This document shows positions 1 through 8,602 of a DNA stretch of 64,000 bases, in pieces (positions within the stretch are counted from its first letter, which is position 1; every line of letters begins with the position of its first letter). The DNA comes from Exiguobacterium flavidum (GTDB lineage: Bacteria > Bacillota > Bacilli > Exiguobacteriales > Exiguobacteriaceae). The stretch covers positions 90,179-154,178 of the forward strand of contig NZ_QPKS01000007.1 in assembly GCF_003344535.1 (NCBI RefSeq). The letters are read 5' to 3'. The translations under genes were made by a program, and so were the position numbers. The notes under the pieces are model-generated. The model saw only the letters and a list, made by a program, of their open reading frames with translations. It had not been told where the DNA came from and did no database searches.

Positions 1-863
1 AAGTTGATGATCCCGGCTGCTGCCGGAATACCGAGTTGATCGAACAGAAGGACGAATGGACTGCCGTCCTTGCCGACTTCGTTCCATGGATAGATCGACA
101 GGATGACGAAGAGAGCTCCGACATAGAAGATCAAGATACGCCAAAAGACGTTGTTGACGGCCTTCTTGATCGTCTTCTTCGGATTTTTCGCCTCACCTGC
201 CGTCACGCCGATGACCTCGATGCCAAGGAAGGCGAACATGACCATTTGCATGGCGAGCAGGACGCCGCCGAATCCGTTAGGCAAGAAGCCGCCTTCTGCC
301 CACAGATTAGAAATTCCGACCGGTGTACCGCCGTTGCCGAAGCCGACGACGATCGTCAGAATTCCGAGTACGATCATCGCGACAATCGCGACGATCTTGA
401 TCAGGGCGAACCAGAATTCGAACTCCCCGTAGAACTTGACCGCGACGAAGTTGATGCTCGTCATGAGGATGAGCGCACCAAGCGCCCAAGCCCATCGTTC
501 CGACTGCGGGAACCATTCCTGCATGTAGATCCCGACAGCCGTGATCTCCGCCATACAAGTGAAGATCCAGAGCAGCCAGTAGTTCCAGCCCGTCAGGAAT
601 CCTGCGAGCGGACTGACATATTTCCGGGCATATTCAGCAAAGCTTCCCGCAACCGGTTCCCGTACCGCGAGCTCCCCAAGTGCCCGCATGATGATGTAGA
701 TGATGACCCCGCCCAGCAAATAGGCTAGTAAGATACCTGGACCTGCTAGTTTGATGGCCGTCGCCGAACCTAAGAACAATCCGACACCGATAGCTGCCCC
801 GAGTGACATCAGCGTGATGTGACGTTCCTCGAGTCCCCGATTCAGTTCTGTCTGTTGTTTCAT
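1..863 (-). CDS. APC-family amino acid permease (3' end cut by window edge)
   Basis: Integral membrane amino acid transporter of the APC superfamily, AAT branch, importing an amino acid with protons. The reading frame starts at ATG 863 (protein begins MKQQTELNRGLEERH) after a GGAAGG-type ribosome site and runs off position 1, so the C-terminal part is missing. Seen: the first-helix signature with GAAIGVGLFLGS, several hydrophobic helices, and the GTAGEAKNP-like loop typical of ProY, GabP and LysP relatives. The substrate cannot be read from sequence. Its promoter carries a cre site, so carbon catabolite control is likely. Family call firm, substrate open. Confidence 0.85.
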   Translation of the reverse strand, partial: MKQQTELNRGLEERHITLMSLGAAIGVGLFLGSATAIKLAGPGILLAYLLGGVIIYIIMRALGELAVREPVAGSFAEYARKYVSPLAGFLTGWNYWLLWIFTCMAEITAVGIYMQEWFPQSERWAWALGALILMTSINFVAVKFYGEFEFWFALIKIVAIVAMIVLGILTIVVGFGNGGTPVGISNLWAEGGFLPNGFGGVLLAMQMVMFAFLGIEVIGVTAGEAKNPKKTIKKAVNNVFWRILIFYVGALFVILSIYPWNEVGKDGSPFVLLFDQLGIPAAAGIIN

Positions 864-922
864 CTCTCTAACGTCCTTCCCATTCCCCGTTCTTTTAGCA
901 GTTCCCCAACTGCTACGATGTC

Positions 923-959
923 AGTATAAGAAAATGTGTCCATTTTGTAAACGTTTTCA
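923..959 (-). promoter_or_regulatory. Sigma-A promoter overlapped by a CcpA cre site
   Basis: On the minus strand TTTACA (951-946), a 17-base spacer and TATACT (928-923) form a good sigma-A promoter for the permease at 863. The 14-mer TGTAAACGTTTTCA at 946-959 fits the cre consensus TGWAANCGNTNWCA and covers the -35 box, a repression position. A hairpin-forming inverted repeat GCAGTT-CCCC-AACTGC lies at 898-913 in the leader. Repression by CcpA is inferred. Confidence 0.75.
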
Positions 960-1119
960 ACGACATTAAACACTATCTTGATATTACACGGAATATTCAG
1001 AAAATCGATTTGTGATGCCTTAATTCTATACCTTTTAGCAGGAAAAATATTTTTCTGGTAGCGCTTTTCATAAAAACGGTTACAATGATTGTTGAATTAC
1101 TCTCGAAGGGAACATGCAT

Positions 1120-2199
1120 ATGATCAACGATTTCATTTCCAATGCGGCCGTCCTGTTCGCCCTTCTATATGTCGTGCACATCGTCTATAAAAATTGGCTT
1201 GAGGCTCATCGACTCGAAGTCATCGTCTCGAATGTGCTCCTTGGGCTCGTCGCCGGTCTGACGATGTGGCATGGCATCACGAGTTCCGATCTCCACTATT
1301 TCAATTTCGGCTATTTCCCTCTCGCCATCGCCGGAATCTATTTTAGAGAGAAAGGCTTGTACATCGCGACATCCGTCAACATCGCTCTCGCCTTCCTGCT
1401 GACCGAGGCACAGGACTTCGAAGATGAGCTTTTGACGATCAGCGTCGTCCTTCTGTTGACCTGGCTGTATTTGATCACTGAGCAACCGCTCCGGACGCTG
1501 AAGACGGTGTTCTCGCTTCACGTCGTCTCCAGCATTCTGCTGATCATCCTGACCTCGATGCAGTACCAGGTTGGGGATGACTTCATCCTTCGCGTGTCGA
1601 TGTTCGTCGGCACCGGTGCCGTCCTCAGCTGGCTATTGTTCCAGATGTACTATTCGTTTTATGAGTTGGAGCAACATTCCTCTCTCGTCGCCGAATACCG
1701 GAAGTCGTCGCATACCGATTTCCTGACCGGCTTGAACAACACACGGAGGTTCGAGAACCTGCTTCGCCGCCTCGAGACGCAGGCGACCGAAAAAAATATT
1801 CCGTGTGCGATGCTTCTGCTCGACATCGATCATTTCAAGCAGGTCAATGATACATATGGACACGATGCGGGCGATGCCGTCCTCGTCAGAGTGGCGGAAC
1901 TTTTGCGGGAGACGGCGCGCGAAAGCGATGTCGTCTCCCGCAACGGTGGCGAGGAGTTTTCCATCCTGCTTCCTAACTGTCGCCAGGAGGAAGGAATGCT
2001 CGTCGCTGAACGAACCCGCAAGCGGATTGAGCTTGAGTCCTTCCTCTTGCCAGACGAGTCGGAAATCAATATCACGGTCTCGATCGGCATCGCGAGCTTC
2101 CCGGAAGACCCTGTCGCCTCACTGCCGAAACGGGCCGACCTCGGTCTCTACAAGGCGAAAAGAAGCGGACGGAACCGCGTCTGTCAATGGAACATCTAA
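1120..2199 (+). CDS. Membrane diguanylate cyclase (GGDEF)
   Basis: Predicted to make cyclic di-GMP from two GTP at the membrane. The first ~190 residues are hydrophobic with about six helices and resemble the 5TM receptor domain of LytS/YhcK-type proteins. The C-terminal ~160 residues are a GGDEF domain with an intact GGEEF active-site loop (RNGGEEF) and an RESD inhibitory I-site exactly five residues upstream, so product inhibition is expected. Start: GAAGGG at 1105-1110 sits 9 bases before ATG 1120; the upstream ATG 1114 would leave only 3 bases. A second cyclase of the same design lies at 22218-23345. The input signal is unknown. Confidence 0.9.
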   Translation: MINDFISNAAVLFALLYVVHIVYKNWLEAHRLEVIVSNVLLGLVAGLTMWHGITSSDLHYFNFGYFPLAIAGIYFREKGLYIATSVNIALAFLLTEAQDFEDELLTISVVLLLTWLYLITEQPLRTLKTVFSLHVVSSILLIILTSMQYQVGDDFILRVSMFVGTGAVLSWLLFQMYYSFYELEQHSSLVAEYRKSSHTDFLTGLNNTRRFENLLRRLETQATEKNIPCAMLLLDIDHFKQVNDTYGHDAGDAVLVRVAELLRETARESDVVSRNGGEEFSILLPNCRQEEGMLVAERTRKRIELESFLLPDESEINITVSIGIASFPEDPVASLPKRADLGLYKAKRSGRNRVCQWNI

Positions 2200-2201
2200 A
2201 A

Positions 2202-2238
2202 AAGAGAGTTTCCCGGGAAATATCGGGAAACTCTCTTC
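2202..2238 (-). terminator. Terminator of pta, shared with the cyclase gene
   Basis: A 12-bp stem (2204-2215 with 2224-2235) and an 8-base loop. On the minus strand it is followed by a run of seven T, giving a strong intrinsic terminator for pta. The plus strand lacks a good T run. Confidence 0.85.
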
Positions 2239-2242
2239 GTGT

Positions 2243-3232
2243 TTAAGCTTCTGCGCGCTCGTCGAGTGCCTGGGCAGCCGTGATGAGTGCAAGTTTGTAG
2301 ACGTCCTCTTCGTTGCAGCCGCGTGACAAGTCGTTGACCGGCTTGTTGAGACCTTGAAGGATCGGTCCGATCGCTTCGAATCCGCCGAGGCGTTGAGCGA
2401 TTTTGTAGCCGATGTTACCTGCTTCGAGGCTCGGGAAGATCAGGACGTTCGCCTGGCCTGCGACATCCGAATCCGGTGCTTTCGTCTTCGCGACGCTCGG
2501 GACGAACGCTGCGTCGAACTGAAGTTCTCCGTCAATTGCGAGTTCCGGAGCACGTTCCTTCGCGAGGCGAGTCGCTTCGACGACGCGTTCCGTCTCAGGT
2601 GACTTTGCCGACCCCTTCGTCGAGAAGCTCAAGAGCGCGACTTTCGGCTCGATGCCGAACGTCTTCGCCGTCTTCGCGGAAGCGATCGCGTTTTCTGCCA
2701 GGTCGTTCGCATCCGGTGCGATGTTGATCGCGCAGTCTGCGAATACATACTGCTCGTCACCGCGTACCATGATGAACACGCCTGATGTCTTCTTGTAGCC
2801 TTCCTGCATCTTGATGATCTGCAAGGCTGGACGTACCGTGTCAGCTGTCGCGTGCATCGCACCCGAGACGAGGCCTTCTGCCTTGCCCGTGTGGACGAGC
2901 ATCGTGCCGAACGTGTTGACGTCCTTCAAGATCAGTTCACGTGCCTGTTCTTCCGTCGCCTTACCTTTGCGGCGTTCGACGAACGAAGCGACGAGTTCCT
3001 CAAGACCTTCGTAAGTAGCCGGATCGATCGTCGTCAAATCCCCGAGCTCGATTCCGTTCTCGCTTGCCGTCTGTTCGATTTTCTCGCGCGGTCCGATGAC
3101 GATCGGTGTGACCATCCCGTCATTTTTCAAACGAACTGCTGCGCCGAGGACGCGCGCGTCGATTCCTTCCGGGAAAACGATCGTCGGGCGGGCCGCCTTT
3201 ACCTTCGTTTCGAGCATTTCAAATAGTTGCAT
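2243..3232 (-). CDS. pta: Phosphate acetyltransferase
   Basis: Converts acetyl-CoA and phosphate to acetyl phosphate and CoA in the cytosol; with acetate kinase it forms the overflow acetate pathway. The 329-residue length is that of the short Firmicute Pta without the DRTGG domain. The whole protein matches the PTA_PTB fold: IVFPEGIDARVLGAA near the start and LIFPSLEAGNIGYK and GPILQGLNKPVNDLSRG near the end. ATG 3232 follows AAGGAGAG at 7 bases. A minus-strand TATAAT lies at 3308-3303. It is back to back with hemQ, as in Bacillus where pta neighbours hemQ (ywfI). Confidence 0.96.
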   Translation of the reverse strand: MQLFEMLETKVKAARPTIVFPEGIDARVLGAAVRLKNDGMVTPIVIGPREKIEQTASENGIELGDLTTIDPATYEGLEELVASFVERRKGKATEEQARELILKDVNTFGTMLVHTGKAEGLVSGAMHATADTVRPALQIIKMQEGYKKTSGVFIMVRGDEQYVFADCAINIAPDANDLAENAIASAKTAKTFGIEPKVALLSFSTKGSAKSPETERVVEATRLAKERAPELAIDGELQFDAAFVPSVAKTKAPDSDVAGQANVLIFPSLEAGNIGYKIAQRLGGFEAIGPILQGLNKPVNDLSRGCNEEDVYKLALITAAQALDERAEA

Positions 3233-3586
3233 GAATATCTCTCCTTATAATGGATTGCGTCGCGAACGAAATGTTCACACGTCGTTCAAACCTTCTCACC
3301 ACATTATACACAGTTCAGTTTCTCTTATAAAACAATTTGAATCCTACAAAGAAATTCCTTTGATTATCAAGAAGAACCGCCATGTGGTACAGTGAATCAA
3401 AACGATTGATACAGAAGAGGACGAGCTCATTCTGTCGTTCCCCTATCTTTCATTCCCCGGATTGCACCGGACTACGCATTCAGCGGGATGTTCGCGCTGT
3501 CACGCCCCGCTCTCTCCTTTTTCGGAAATATGGTACGATGGAATACGGTAGCACCATCATTCATGAATTCTCAAGGAGGCTTCATC

Positions 3587-4363
3587 ATGCAACATCAATC
3601 AACCGAACCTACAGCTACGCAACAGGCAGCGGAAACGCTCGACGGCTGGTATACGCTTCATGATTTCCGCCGGATCAACTGGACGGAACTCAAAAAACTC
3701 GACGCGGCAAAACGCGAAGAGATGATCGCTGAATTCCAGCAGTTCCTTGCACAGATGGATGAGGTGGAGGCGAAGAAGGAAGGCAGCCATGCCCTCTACA
3801 CAGTGATCGGGCAGAAAGCTGATCTCGTCTTCATGGTGCTTCGTCCAACGATGGAGGAGATCCAGGACGTCGAGCTCTCGCTTCAGAAGCTTGCTCTCTA
3901 CGAATACCTCATCCCGAGCTATTCCTACGTCTCTGTCGTCGAACTCGGAACATACCGCGGTTCAGGCGAGGGGGACCCTTACGAGAACCCATACATCCGC
4001 GAACGACTCTATCCGACCTTGCCGAAGTCCAAGCACATCTGCTTCTATCCGATGAGCAAGGCGCGCCGCGACAACGATAACTGGTACACGCTCTCGATGG
4101 AGAAGCGCAAGGAACTGATGTACCGTCACGGTTTGATCGGTCGCAGCTATGCAGGCAAGATCCAACAGATCATCGGCGGCTCTACCGGCTTCGACGACTG
4201 GGAGTGGGGAGTCACGCTCTTCTCGAACGATATCCTTCAGTTCAAGAAGATCGTCTACGAGATGCGCTTCGACGAAGTCAGCGCGAAATATGGCGAATTT
4301 GGCGAATTCTTCATCGGAAACATCCTGCCGAGCGAAGAACTGCCACGCCATTTCGCACTTTGA
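3587..4363 (+). CDS. hemQ: Coproheme decarboxylase HemQ
   Basis: Last step of the coproporphyrin-dependent haem pathway of Gram-positive bacteria: oxidative decarboxylation of coproheme III to haem b using peroxide. 258 residues, normal for the family, chlorite-dismutase-like fold. By comparison with Listeria HemQ, Tyr154 in FYPMSK is the catalytic tyrosine and His181 in [10 protein letters not shown] is the proximal iron ligand; both are present and correctly spaced (27 residues apart). Start chosen at ATG 3587, eight bases after AAGGAGG at 3573-3579; the frame is open further upstream but without a ribosome site. A possible extended -10 (TGGTACGAT) lies at 3531-3539. Adjacent to pta. Confidence 0.95.
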   Translation: MQHQSTEPTATQQAAETLDGWYTLHDFRRINWTELKKLDAAKREEMIAEFQQFLAQMDEVEAKKEGSHALYTVIGQKADLVFMVLRPTMEEIQDVELSLQKLALYEYLIPSYSYVSVVELGTYRGSGEGDPYENPYIRERLYPTLPKSKHICFYPMSKARRDNDNWYTLSMEKRKELMYRHGLIGRSYAGKIQQIIGGSTGFDDWEWGVTLFSNDILQFKKIVYEMRFDEVSAKYGEFGEFFIGNILPSEELPRHFAL

Positions 4364-4385
4364 TGTGCTAAAAGCTGTTTCGGCC

Positions 4386-4407
4386 TTCCCTATCGTGGGA
4401 ATATAAT
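4386..4407 (+). promoter_or_regulatory. Promoter of the 49-codon gene with an inverted repeat
   Basis: A perfect -10 box TATAAT at 4402-4407. The -35 region (TTCGGC, 4379-4384) is poor. Between them TTCCC-TATCGT-GGGAA at 4386-4401 is an inverted repeat that could bind a regulator. Confidence 0.5.
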
Positions 4408-4450
4408 TTCTGCTGACGCATTATTGTATCGTTAAGGAGGAATTACCACC

Positions 4451-4600
4451 ATGGGGAACGCTGTTACTCGATCTTCACGATCTCGTGAACTGCAGTTCGC
4501 TGTGCTTTCGAAGGAGTTGAAACCGGTCGCCGATCGCGTCCTGTTTCGCTATGAGCAAGCATTGAAGAAACTGGATCAGACTACTACAACAAAGCGTTGA
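4451..4600 (+). CDS. Small basic protein of unknown function (49 aa)
   Basis: A 50-codon frame starting MGNAVTRSSRSRE and ending LDQTTTTKR. I do not recognise it. Support for a real gene: AAGGAGG at 4434-4440 ten bases before ATG 4451, a TATAAT promoter element at 4402-4407, and an intrinsic terminator whose left stem overlaps the TGA stop. The protein is basic and polar with no membrane segment or signal peptide; residues 14-43 (LQFAVLSKELKPVADRVLFR and on) look helical and amphipathic. It lies between hemQ and a convergent DUF423 gene. Function unknown. Confidence 0.6.
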   Translation: MGNAVTRSSRSRELQFAVLSKELKPVADRVLFRYEQALKKLDQTTTTKR

Positions 4601-4627
4601 GACCGAGAAGGTCCCAACGCTTTTTTT
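4591..4627 (+). terminator. Intrinsic terminator of the small gene
   Basis: Stem AAAGCGTTG-GACC pairs with GGTC-CAACGCTTT around a GAGA loop, followed by a T run at 4621-4627. It overlaps the stop codon of the 49-aa gene and reaches the last base of the convergent DUF423 gene. Confidence 0.88.
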
Positions 4628-4995
4628 CATAGTCCTTTATAGGCGCCGATCGCGACGAAGATCCATGCCGCGATGAACAACACGCCACCGATCGGCGTGA
4701 TCGCCCCGAGCTTCGTCACCCCAGTCAGCGCCATGATGTACAGGCTGCCCGAGAAGAAGACGATTCCGGCAAGCATGAGCCATCCTGCGAGCGACCATTG
4801 CGAAATCGACAGTTTGAGCAGTAACCCGCCGAGCGCGAGGATGCCGAGCGAGTGGATCATCTGATAGAGGACACCCGTCTGCCAGTTCGCGAGCATCCGC
4901 TCTGTCAAATGTTCCTTGAGCGCATGGGCACCGAATGCCCCGAGCGCGACGGCGAGCATCATCGAGATGGCGCCGATCATGATCAATACTTTCAC
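4627..4995 (-). CDS. DUF423 membrane protein (YwdK family)
   Basis: Small integral membrane protein of 122 residues with four predicted helices. The N-terminal GAISMMLAVALGAFGAHALKEHL motif is diagnostic of DUF423/YwdK. The function of the family is not established. The GTG start at 4995 has GGGGGA just upstream, inside the last codons of the preceding TRIC gene (stop at 4997), so the two genes form a tight, probably translationally coupled operon. Its stop codon overlaps the T tract of the convergent terminator. Confidence 0.88.
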   Translation of the reverse strand: MKVLIMIGAISMMLAVALGAFGAHALKEHLTERMLANWQTGVLYQMIHSLGILALGGLLLKLSISQWSLAGWLMLAGIVFFSGSLYIMALTGVTKLGAITPIGGVLFIAAWIFVAIGAYKGL

Positions 4996-4996
4996 T

Positions 4997-5602
4997 TCAT
5001 TCTCCCCCTAGACGTCTTGCTGGTAAGTTCCATTCATAATAATAGGATAACATACGAAGCGTCGTGATCAGCCCGAGAAGCGTAAACAGCTGCAGCGGGT
5101 CCGACAGTTCGAAATGATCGACGACGATCGCCGCCATGACGGCCCACATCGCATAGATTTCCTTGTGCAGCACGAGCGGCTTCCGTCCTGCGAGCAGGTC
5201 ACGGATGACGCCGCCTCCGACGCCAGTCAGGACGGCAGCAGAGATAGTAGCCGAAATCGGCAGTCCGCGTTCGGCCGCCATTAAAGCCCCCTGGATCGCG
5301 AAGGCAGAGAGGCCGAGCGCATCCGCGAGCACGCCCCATTTGCCCCAGTGCGGCAGGAAGAGCTGCGGCAGCATGAAGATCAGAAGCGCTACGAGCACAG
5401 CGACGAGGAACAGGTCCTCCTGTTCCCACAGTGCCGAGACCGGTACGCCGATCAACAGGTTGCGGATCGCCCCGCCTCCGAAAGCCGTCGTCAGCGCAAG
5501 GAGCCAGACACCGAACAAATCATATTTTTCCTCCATTGCGACGATCGCGCCACTCATCGCGAACGCGATCGTTCCGATGATATTCAACAGTTCCCAGGAC
5601 AT
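4997..5602 (-). CDS. TRIC-type cation channel family membrane protein (UPF0126/YvgT)
   Basis: 201 residues, seven predicted helices in two inverted repeats of three. Each repeat carries the family glycine motif: GGGAIRNLLIG (~residues 42-52) and GGGVIRDLLAG (~128-138). Bacterial members are homologues of trimeric intracellular cation channels; some have been described as glycine transporters. Role here is inferred from family. ATG 5602 follows AAAGGTGA at a somewhat long spacing. First gene of a two-gene minus-strand operon with the DUF423 gene. Confidence 0.85.
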   Translation of the reverse strand: MSWELLNIIGTIAFAMSGAIVAMEEKYDLFGVWLLALTTAFGGGAIRNLLIGVPVSALWEQEDLFLVAVLVALLIFMLPQLFLPHWGKWGVLADALGLSAFAIQGALMAAERGLPISATISAAVLTGVGGGVIRDLLAGRKPLVLHKEIYAMWAVMAAIVVDHFELSDPLQLFTLLGLITTLRMLSYYYEWNLPARRLGGE

Positions 5603-5764
5603 GCTTCACATTTCACCTTTCCAATTAAATTCCACTATTCACTATACGCTTTTTTTCGTCGCCGTAAAGCTTCTTTTTTCGACATTCGGGGACCGTTTGC
5701 ATATTTCGCTTTTCGGCAATGTAACATATACTGAAGCAAATCGGAAAGGAAGCGGGTTGGTGTT

Positions 5765-7390
5765 ATGAAACGTTGGGCATTCTACCGGATTTTCGTCATC
5801 GTGACGATGTTCGCGAAATACATCTACGTCATCTATCGGTTCAGCCGGAAACATCGCGGGACGAACAATGAGGAGTTCGAACGTCTCATGATCGGCATCG
5901 CGCGCGACTATAAAAAGAAGGCGCTCCGTCTTGAAGGACTCCTCATCAAGCTTGGGCAGTTCCTTTCGATCCGCGCCGACCTCTTCCCGCCGAGCGTCCT
6001 CCTTGAATTGACGGAGCTGATCGACCGCGTCCCTTCGAGCAAGCTCAAGGAATCGCGGGCGATCATGGAAGAGGACTGGGCGATGCCGATCGAGGACGTC
6101 GTCACGGACATCAGTCCGAAACCGATCGCCTCCGCTTCGATCGGTGAAGTCTACAGCGCCATCCTGAAGAGCAACGGCAAGAAGGTCGCGATCAAGGTGC
6201 AGCGGCCGAACATCGAGAAAATCATCCATACCGACTTCCGCGCGATGCGGATCGTCATCGCGATGCTCCGCCGGACGGCACTCAACAAGTCGACCGATCT
6301 GCAGAGCCTCTATCGCCAGATGGTCTTCGTGATCGGTGACGAGCTGAACTTCCAGACCGAACTGAAGAACGCCCTTTATTTCAAACAAGTCTATGAGAAC
6401 AGCCCGGACATCGAGATTCCGGACTATTATGAGGAATTTTGTACGAACCGCGTGCTCGTCATGGACTTCGTCGAGGCGGCGCGCATCACGGACCTCGACT
6501 TCCTCGAGAAACATGGAATCGACCGCGAGGACCTCGCCCGGCGCCTTTTCCTGAACGCTGGCGAGCAGCTGCTTTTCGGAGGGAAGTTCCACGCGGACCC
6601 GCATCCCGGCAACGTCCTCGTCCGTGCTGACGGGAAGATCATCCTGCTCGACTTCGGGATGGTCGGCTCGACGACGCCTCAGGACATGCAGGCCATCCGC
6701 GGCATTCTCCAGTCGTTCGTCACGCTCGATTACGACTCGATCGTCGACGGCCTCGAGGAGCTCCGCTTCCTCCTGCCGAACGCGAACAAACAGAACATCC
6801 GCCAGGCGATCGAACGAGCGGTCAACTTCTATCTCGAGACGAATCTCGAACAGGTCGATACGCGCGTCATCGAGAAGGTGCTTTCAGACATCGAACTGCT
6901 CGTCCGAAATGAGCCGATCCAGCTCCCGGCCGAGTTCGCCTTCTTTGGCCGGGCCGTCTCGACGCTGCTCGGCATTCTGCAAATCCTCTCCCCGCACATC
7001 AACTTCCTCGAGATCGGGAAGCCGATGGTCAAGCGGTGGCTCGAGAGCGAAGGACGGACGCAGAACCGTTACCTGAAGATCGCCGGGACGTACGGAGCCC
7101 GCTTCCTTTCACTGCCGCGCCTCGTCAACGAGGCGCTCGCGGAACCGACACGTTTCCGGTTGTTCGAGCAGCAGAAGTTCGCGCGCAACGCGAACATCGA
7201 ATCACTCAAAATCCGCCAGTGGACGAGCTCGCTCGTCGGAATCGTCAGTCTGCCGGCAGGTTATGCCGGATACTATCTCGCGGTCTATGAGATGATGGGG
7301 GCCGCCCTACTCGTCGCCGTCGTCGCCTTATGGAACGGACGGAGAATCGGACGCCAAATCGTCAGGCTGGCCGACTCTCCGTTCAAATGA
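5765..7390 (+). CDS. UbiB/ABC1 family atypical kinase
   Basis: 541-residue member of the AarF/UbiB (ABC1) protein-kinase-like family, associated in other bacteria with isoprenoid quinone metabolism through ATPase activity. Hallmarks are present: the KxGQ motif in LIKLGQFLSIRADLFPP, the Ala/Ser-rich nucleotide loop ASASIGEVYSA, the lysine VAIKVQRP, the catalytic loop DPHPGNVL and the metal-binding LLDFGM. Two hydrophobic helices at the C-terminus (~480-530) anchor it in the membrane. Start ATG 5765 after an AGGAAGCGGG stretch. Stands alone, with a terminator 100 bases downstream. Confidence 0.92.
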   Translation: MKRWAFYRIFVIVTMFAKYIYVIYRFSRKHRGTNNEEFERLMIGIARDYKKKALRLEGLLIKLGQFLSIRADLFPPSVLLELTELIDRVPSSKLKESRAIMEEDWAMPIEDVVTDISPKPIASASIGEVYSAILKSNGKKVAIKVQRPNIEKIIHTDFRAMRIVIAMLRRTALNKSTDLQSLYRQMVFVIGDELNFQTELKNALYFKQVYENSPDIEIPDYYEEFCTNRVLVMDFVEAARITDLDFLEKHGIDREDLARRLFLNAGEQLLFGGKFHADPHPGNVLVRADGKIILLDFGMVGSTTPQDMQAIRGILQSFVTLDYDSIVDGLEELRFLLPNANKQNIRQAIERAVNFYLETNLEQVDTRVIEKVLSDIELLVRNEPIQLPAEFAFFGRAVSTLLGILQILSPHINFLEIGKPMVKRWLESEGRTQNRYLKIAGTYGARFLSLPRLVNEALAEPTRFRLFEQQKFARNANIESLKIRQWTSSLVGIVSLPAGYAGYYLAVYEMMGAALLVAVVALWNGRRIGRQIVRLADSPFK

Positions 7391-7488
7391 ATCAATTTTA
7401 TACAGAATAAAGTTTTTCGAGAATAAGGACGGGGTAAATAAACGGTATCGCAAAGCACGTCAATCGAGCCGCTCCTCCGTCTCGAGCG

Positions 7489-7525
7489 AAAGAACAGCAG
7501 ACACATCGTCCACTGTTCTTTTCTC
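7489..7525 (+). terminator. Terminator after the UbiB-type gene
   Basis: AAAGAACAG (7489-7497) pairs with CTGTTCTTT (7513-7521), 15-base loop, followed by TTCTCTTT. Confidence 0.65.
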
Positions 7526-7557
7526 TTTGCCCACTACTATTCAAAAGGAGTCATGAC

Positions 7558-8535
7558 ATGGCCACATTTTTCGGTTTATTGAAACGCGGAAATAAGTCCG
7601 CCCTCGCCGCAGCTCTCGTCAATACGCTGATCGCCATCATCAAATTTATCGGATACCTGTTGACCGGGAACGTCGCCATGTTCGCTGAGATGATGCATAC
7701 GACCGGCGACGCCGCCAACCAATATTTCGTCTACATCGGTTCCGCCCTCAGCAAGAAGGCACCGACGAAGCGCTTCCCGAACGGATTCGGGCGCCTCGTC
7801 AACCTCGTCCTGCTCGCGGCGATCCTCGTCGTCGCGATTCTCGCATATGAGACGGTACGGGAAGGCTACCTGCATCTCATTCATCCGCCGGGTGAAGCGA
7901 CGTCCGGCCTTTGGATCATCCTGACCGTCCTCGGTATCGGGGTCGTTCTTGAAATCGGCGTCCTCTACAAGGCGATGACGGAAATCGCTCACGAGACCGG
8001 GTTGAAGGCCCGAGGGATTCCGCTCTTCTTCCAAAGTTTCACGAACCTCGGACGCGCGAAGCCGGCGACGAAGCTCGTCTTCCTCGAGGACCTAGTCGCG
8101 ACACTCGGCGGAATCGTAGCCATCATCGCAGTCTTGATCTCGTACTATACGCCGTTCCATCAAGCGGAAGGAATCGCCTCGATCCTGATCGGTCTGATGA
8201 TGTTCTACGTCGTCGGGAACGTCTTCATGCAGAACGCAGCAGGTGCCCTCGGTGAAATCGACGAAGAGATGACTGCGAAGATCGCCGCCATCCTGCTCGC
8301 CGACTCGGAAGTACGTGACATCGAGAAGCTCGAAGTCATCAAGGAAGGCGACCACTACCATGTCGAAATCGAAGTGGAAGTCGACCCGACGCTGACGATC
8401 GCGCAAGCCGATGACATCAAGGACCGTCTCGAGCTGCAGATCCGCGTCCTAAAAGGCGTATCGGACGTCACGATCGCTTTCGATGAGGACGATAACATCC
8501 GCCATTATCAGCCGCCAGCGACACCGCCGGAATGA
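7558..8535 (+). CDS. Cation diffusion facilitator (CDF) transporter, ZnT9-like branch
   Basis: Proton-coupled efflux of a divalent metal such as zinc, manganese or iron across the membrane. 325 residues: six helices in residues ~15-225 and a C-terminal cytoplasmic dimerisation domain (~235-315). The helix-2 metal site HTTGD (H-x3-D) is intact, but helix 5 has LEDLVATLGG instead of the usual H/D-x3-D, as in the ZnT9/YdbO-type branch, so metal choice or transport activity may differ. ATG 7558 follows AAAAGGAG at 7 bases. Monocistronic, ending in a shared terminator. Confidence 0.9.
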   Translation: MATFFGLLKRGNKSALAAALVNTLIAIIKFIGYLLTGNVAMFAEMMHTTGDAANQYFVYIGSALSKKAPTKRFPNGFGRLVNLVLLAAILVVAILAYETVREGYLHLIHPPGEATSGLWIILTVLGIGVVLEIGVLYKAMTEIAHETGLKARGIPLFFQSFTNLGRAKPATKLVFLEDLVATLGGIVAIIAVLISYYTPFHQAEGIASILIGLMMFYVVGNVFMQNAAGALGEIDEEMTAKIAAILLADSEVRDIEKLEVIKEGDHYHVEIEVEVDPTLTIAQADDIKDRLELQIRVLKGVSDVTIAFDEDDNIRHYQPPATPPE

Positions 8536-8562
8536 CGCACAGGGCAAATTCAACACAAATTC

Positions 8563-8602
8563 AAAGGAGCAGATCGGCAATTATCGCCGCCTGCTCCTTT
8601 TG
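8563..8602. terminator. Bidirectional terminator between CDF and VOC genes
   Basis: AAAGGAGCAG (8563-8572) pairs with CTGCTCCTTT (8591-8600), with a smaller GGC/GCC pairing inside the loop. It serves the converging genes at 8535 and 8603. Confidence 0.75.

Noticed and set aside
1057..1071. TGGTAGCGCTTTTCA as a second cre site upstream of the cyclase gene
   Set aside because: It misses several fixed positions of the consensus when the CG core is aligned.
5642..6604. A 320-codon open frame antisense to the UbiB-type kinase gene
   Set aside because: Shadow of the real gene; no start signal and low-complexity charged composition.
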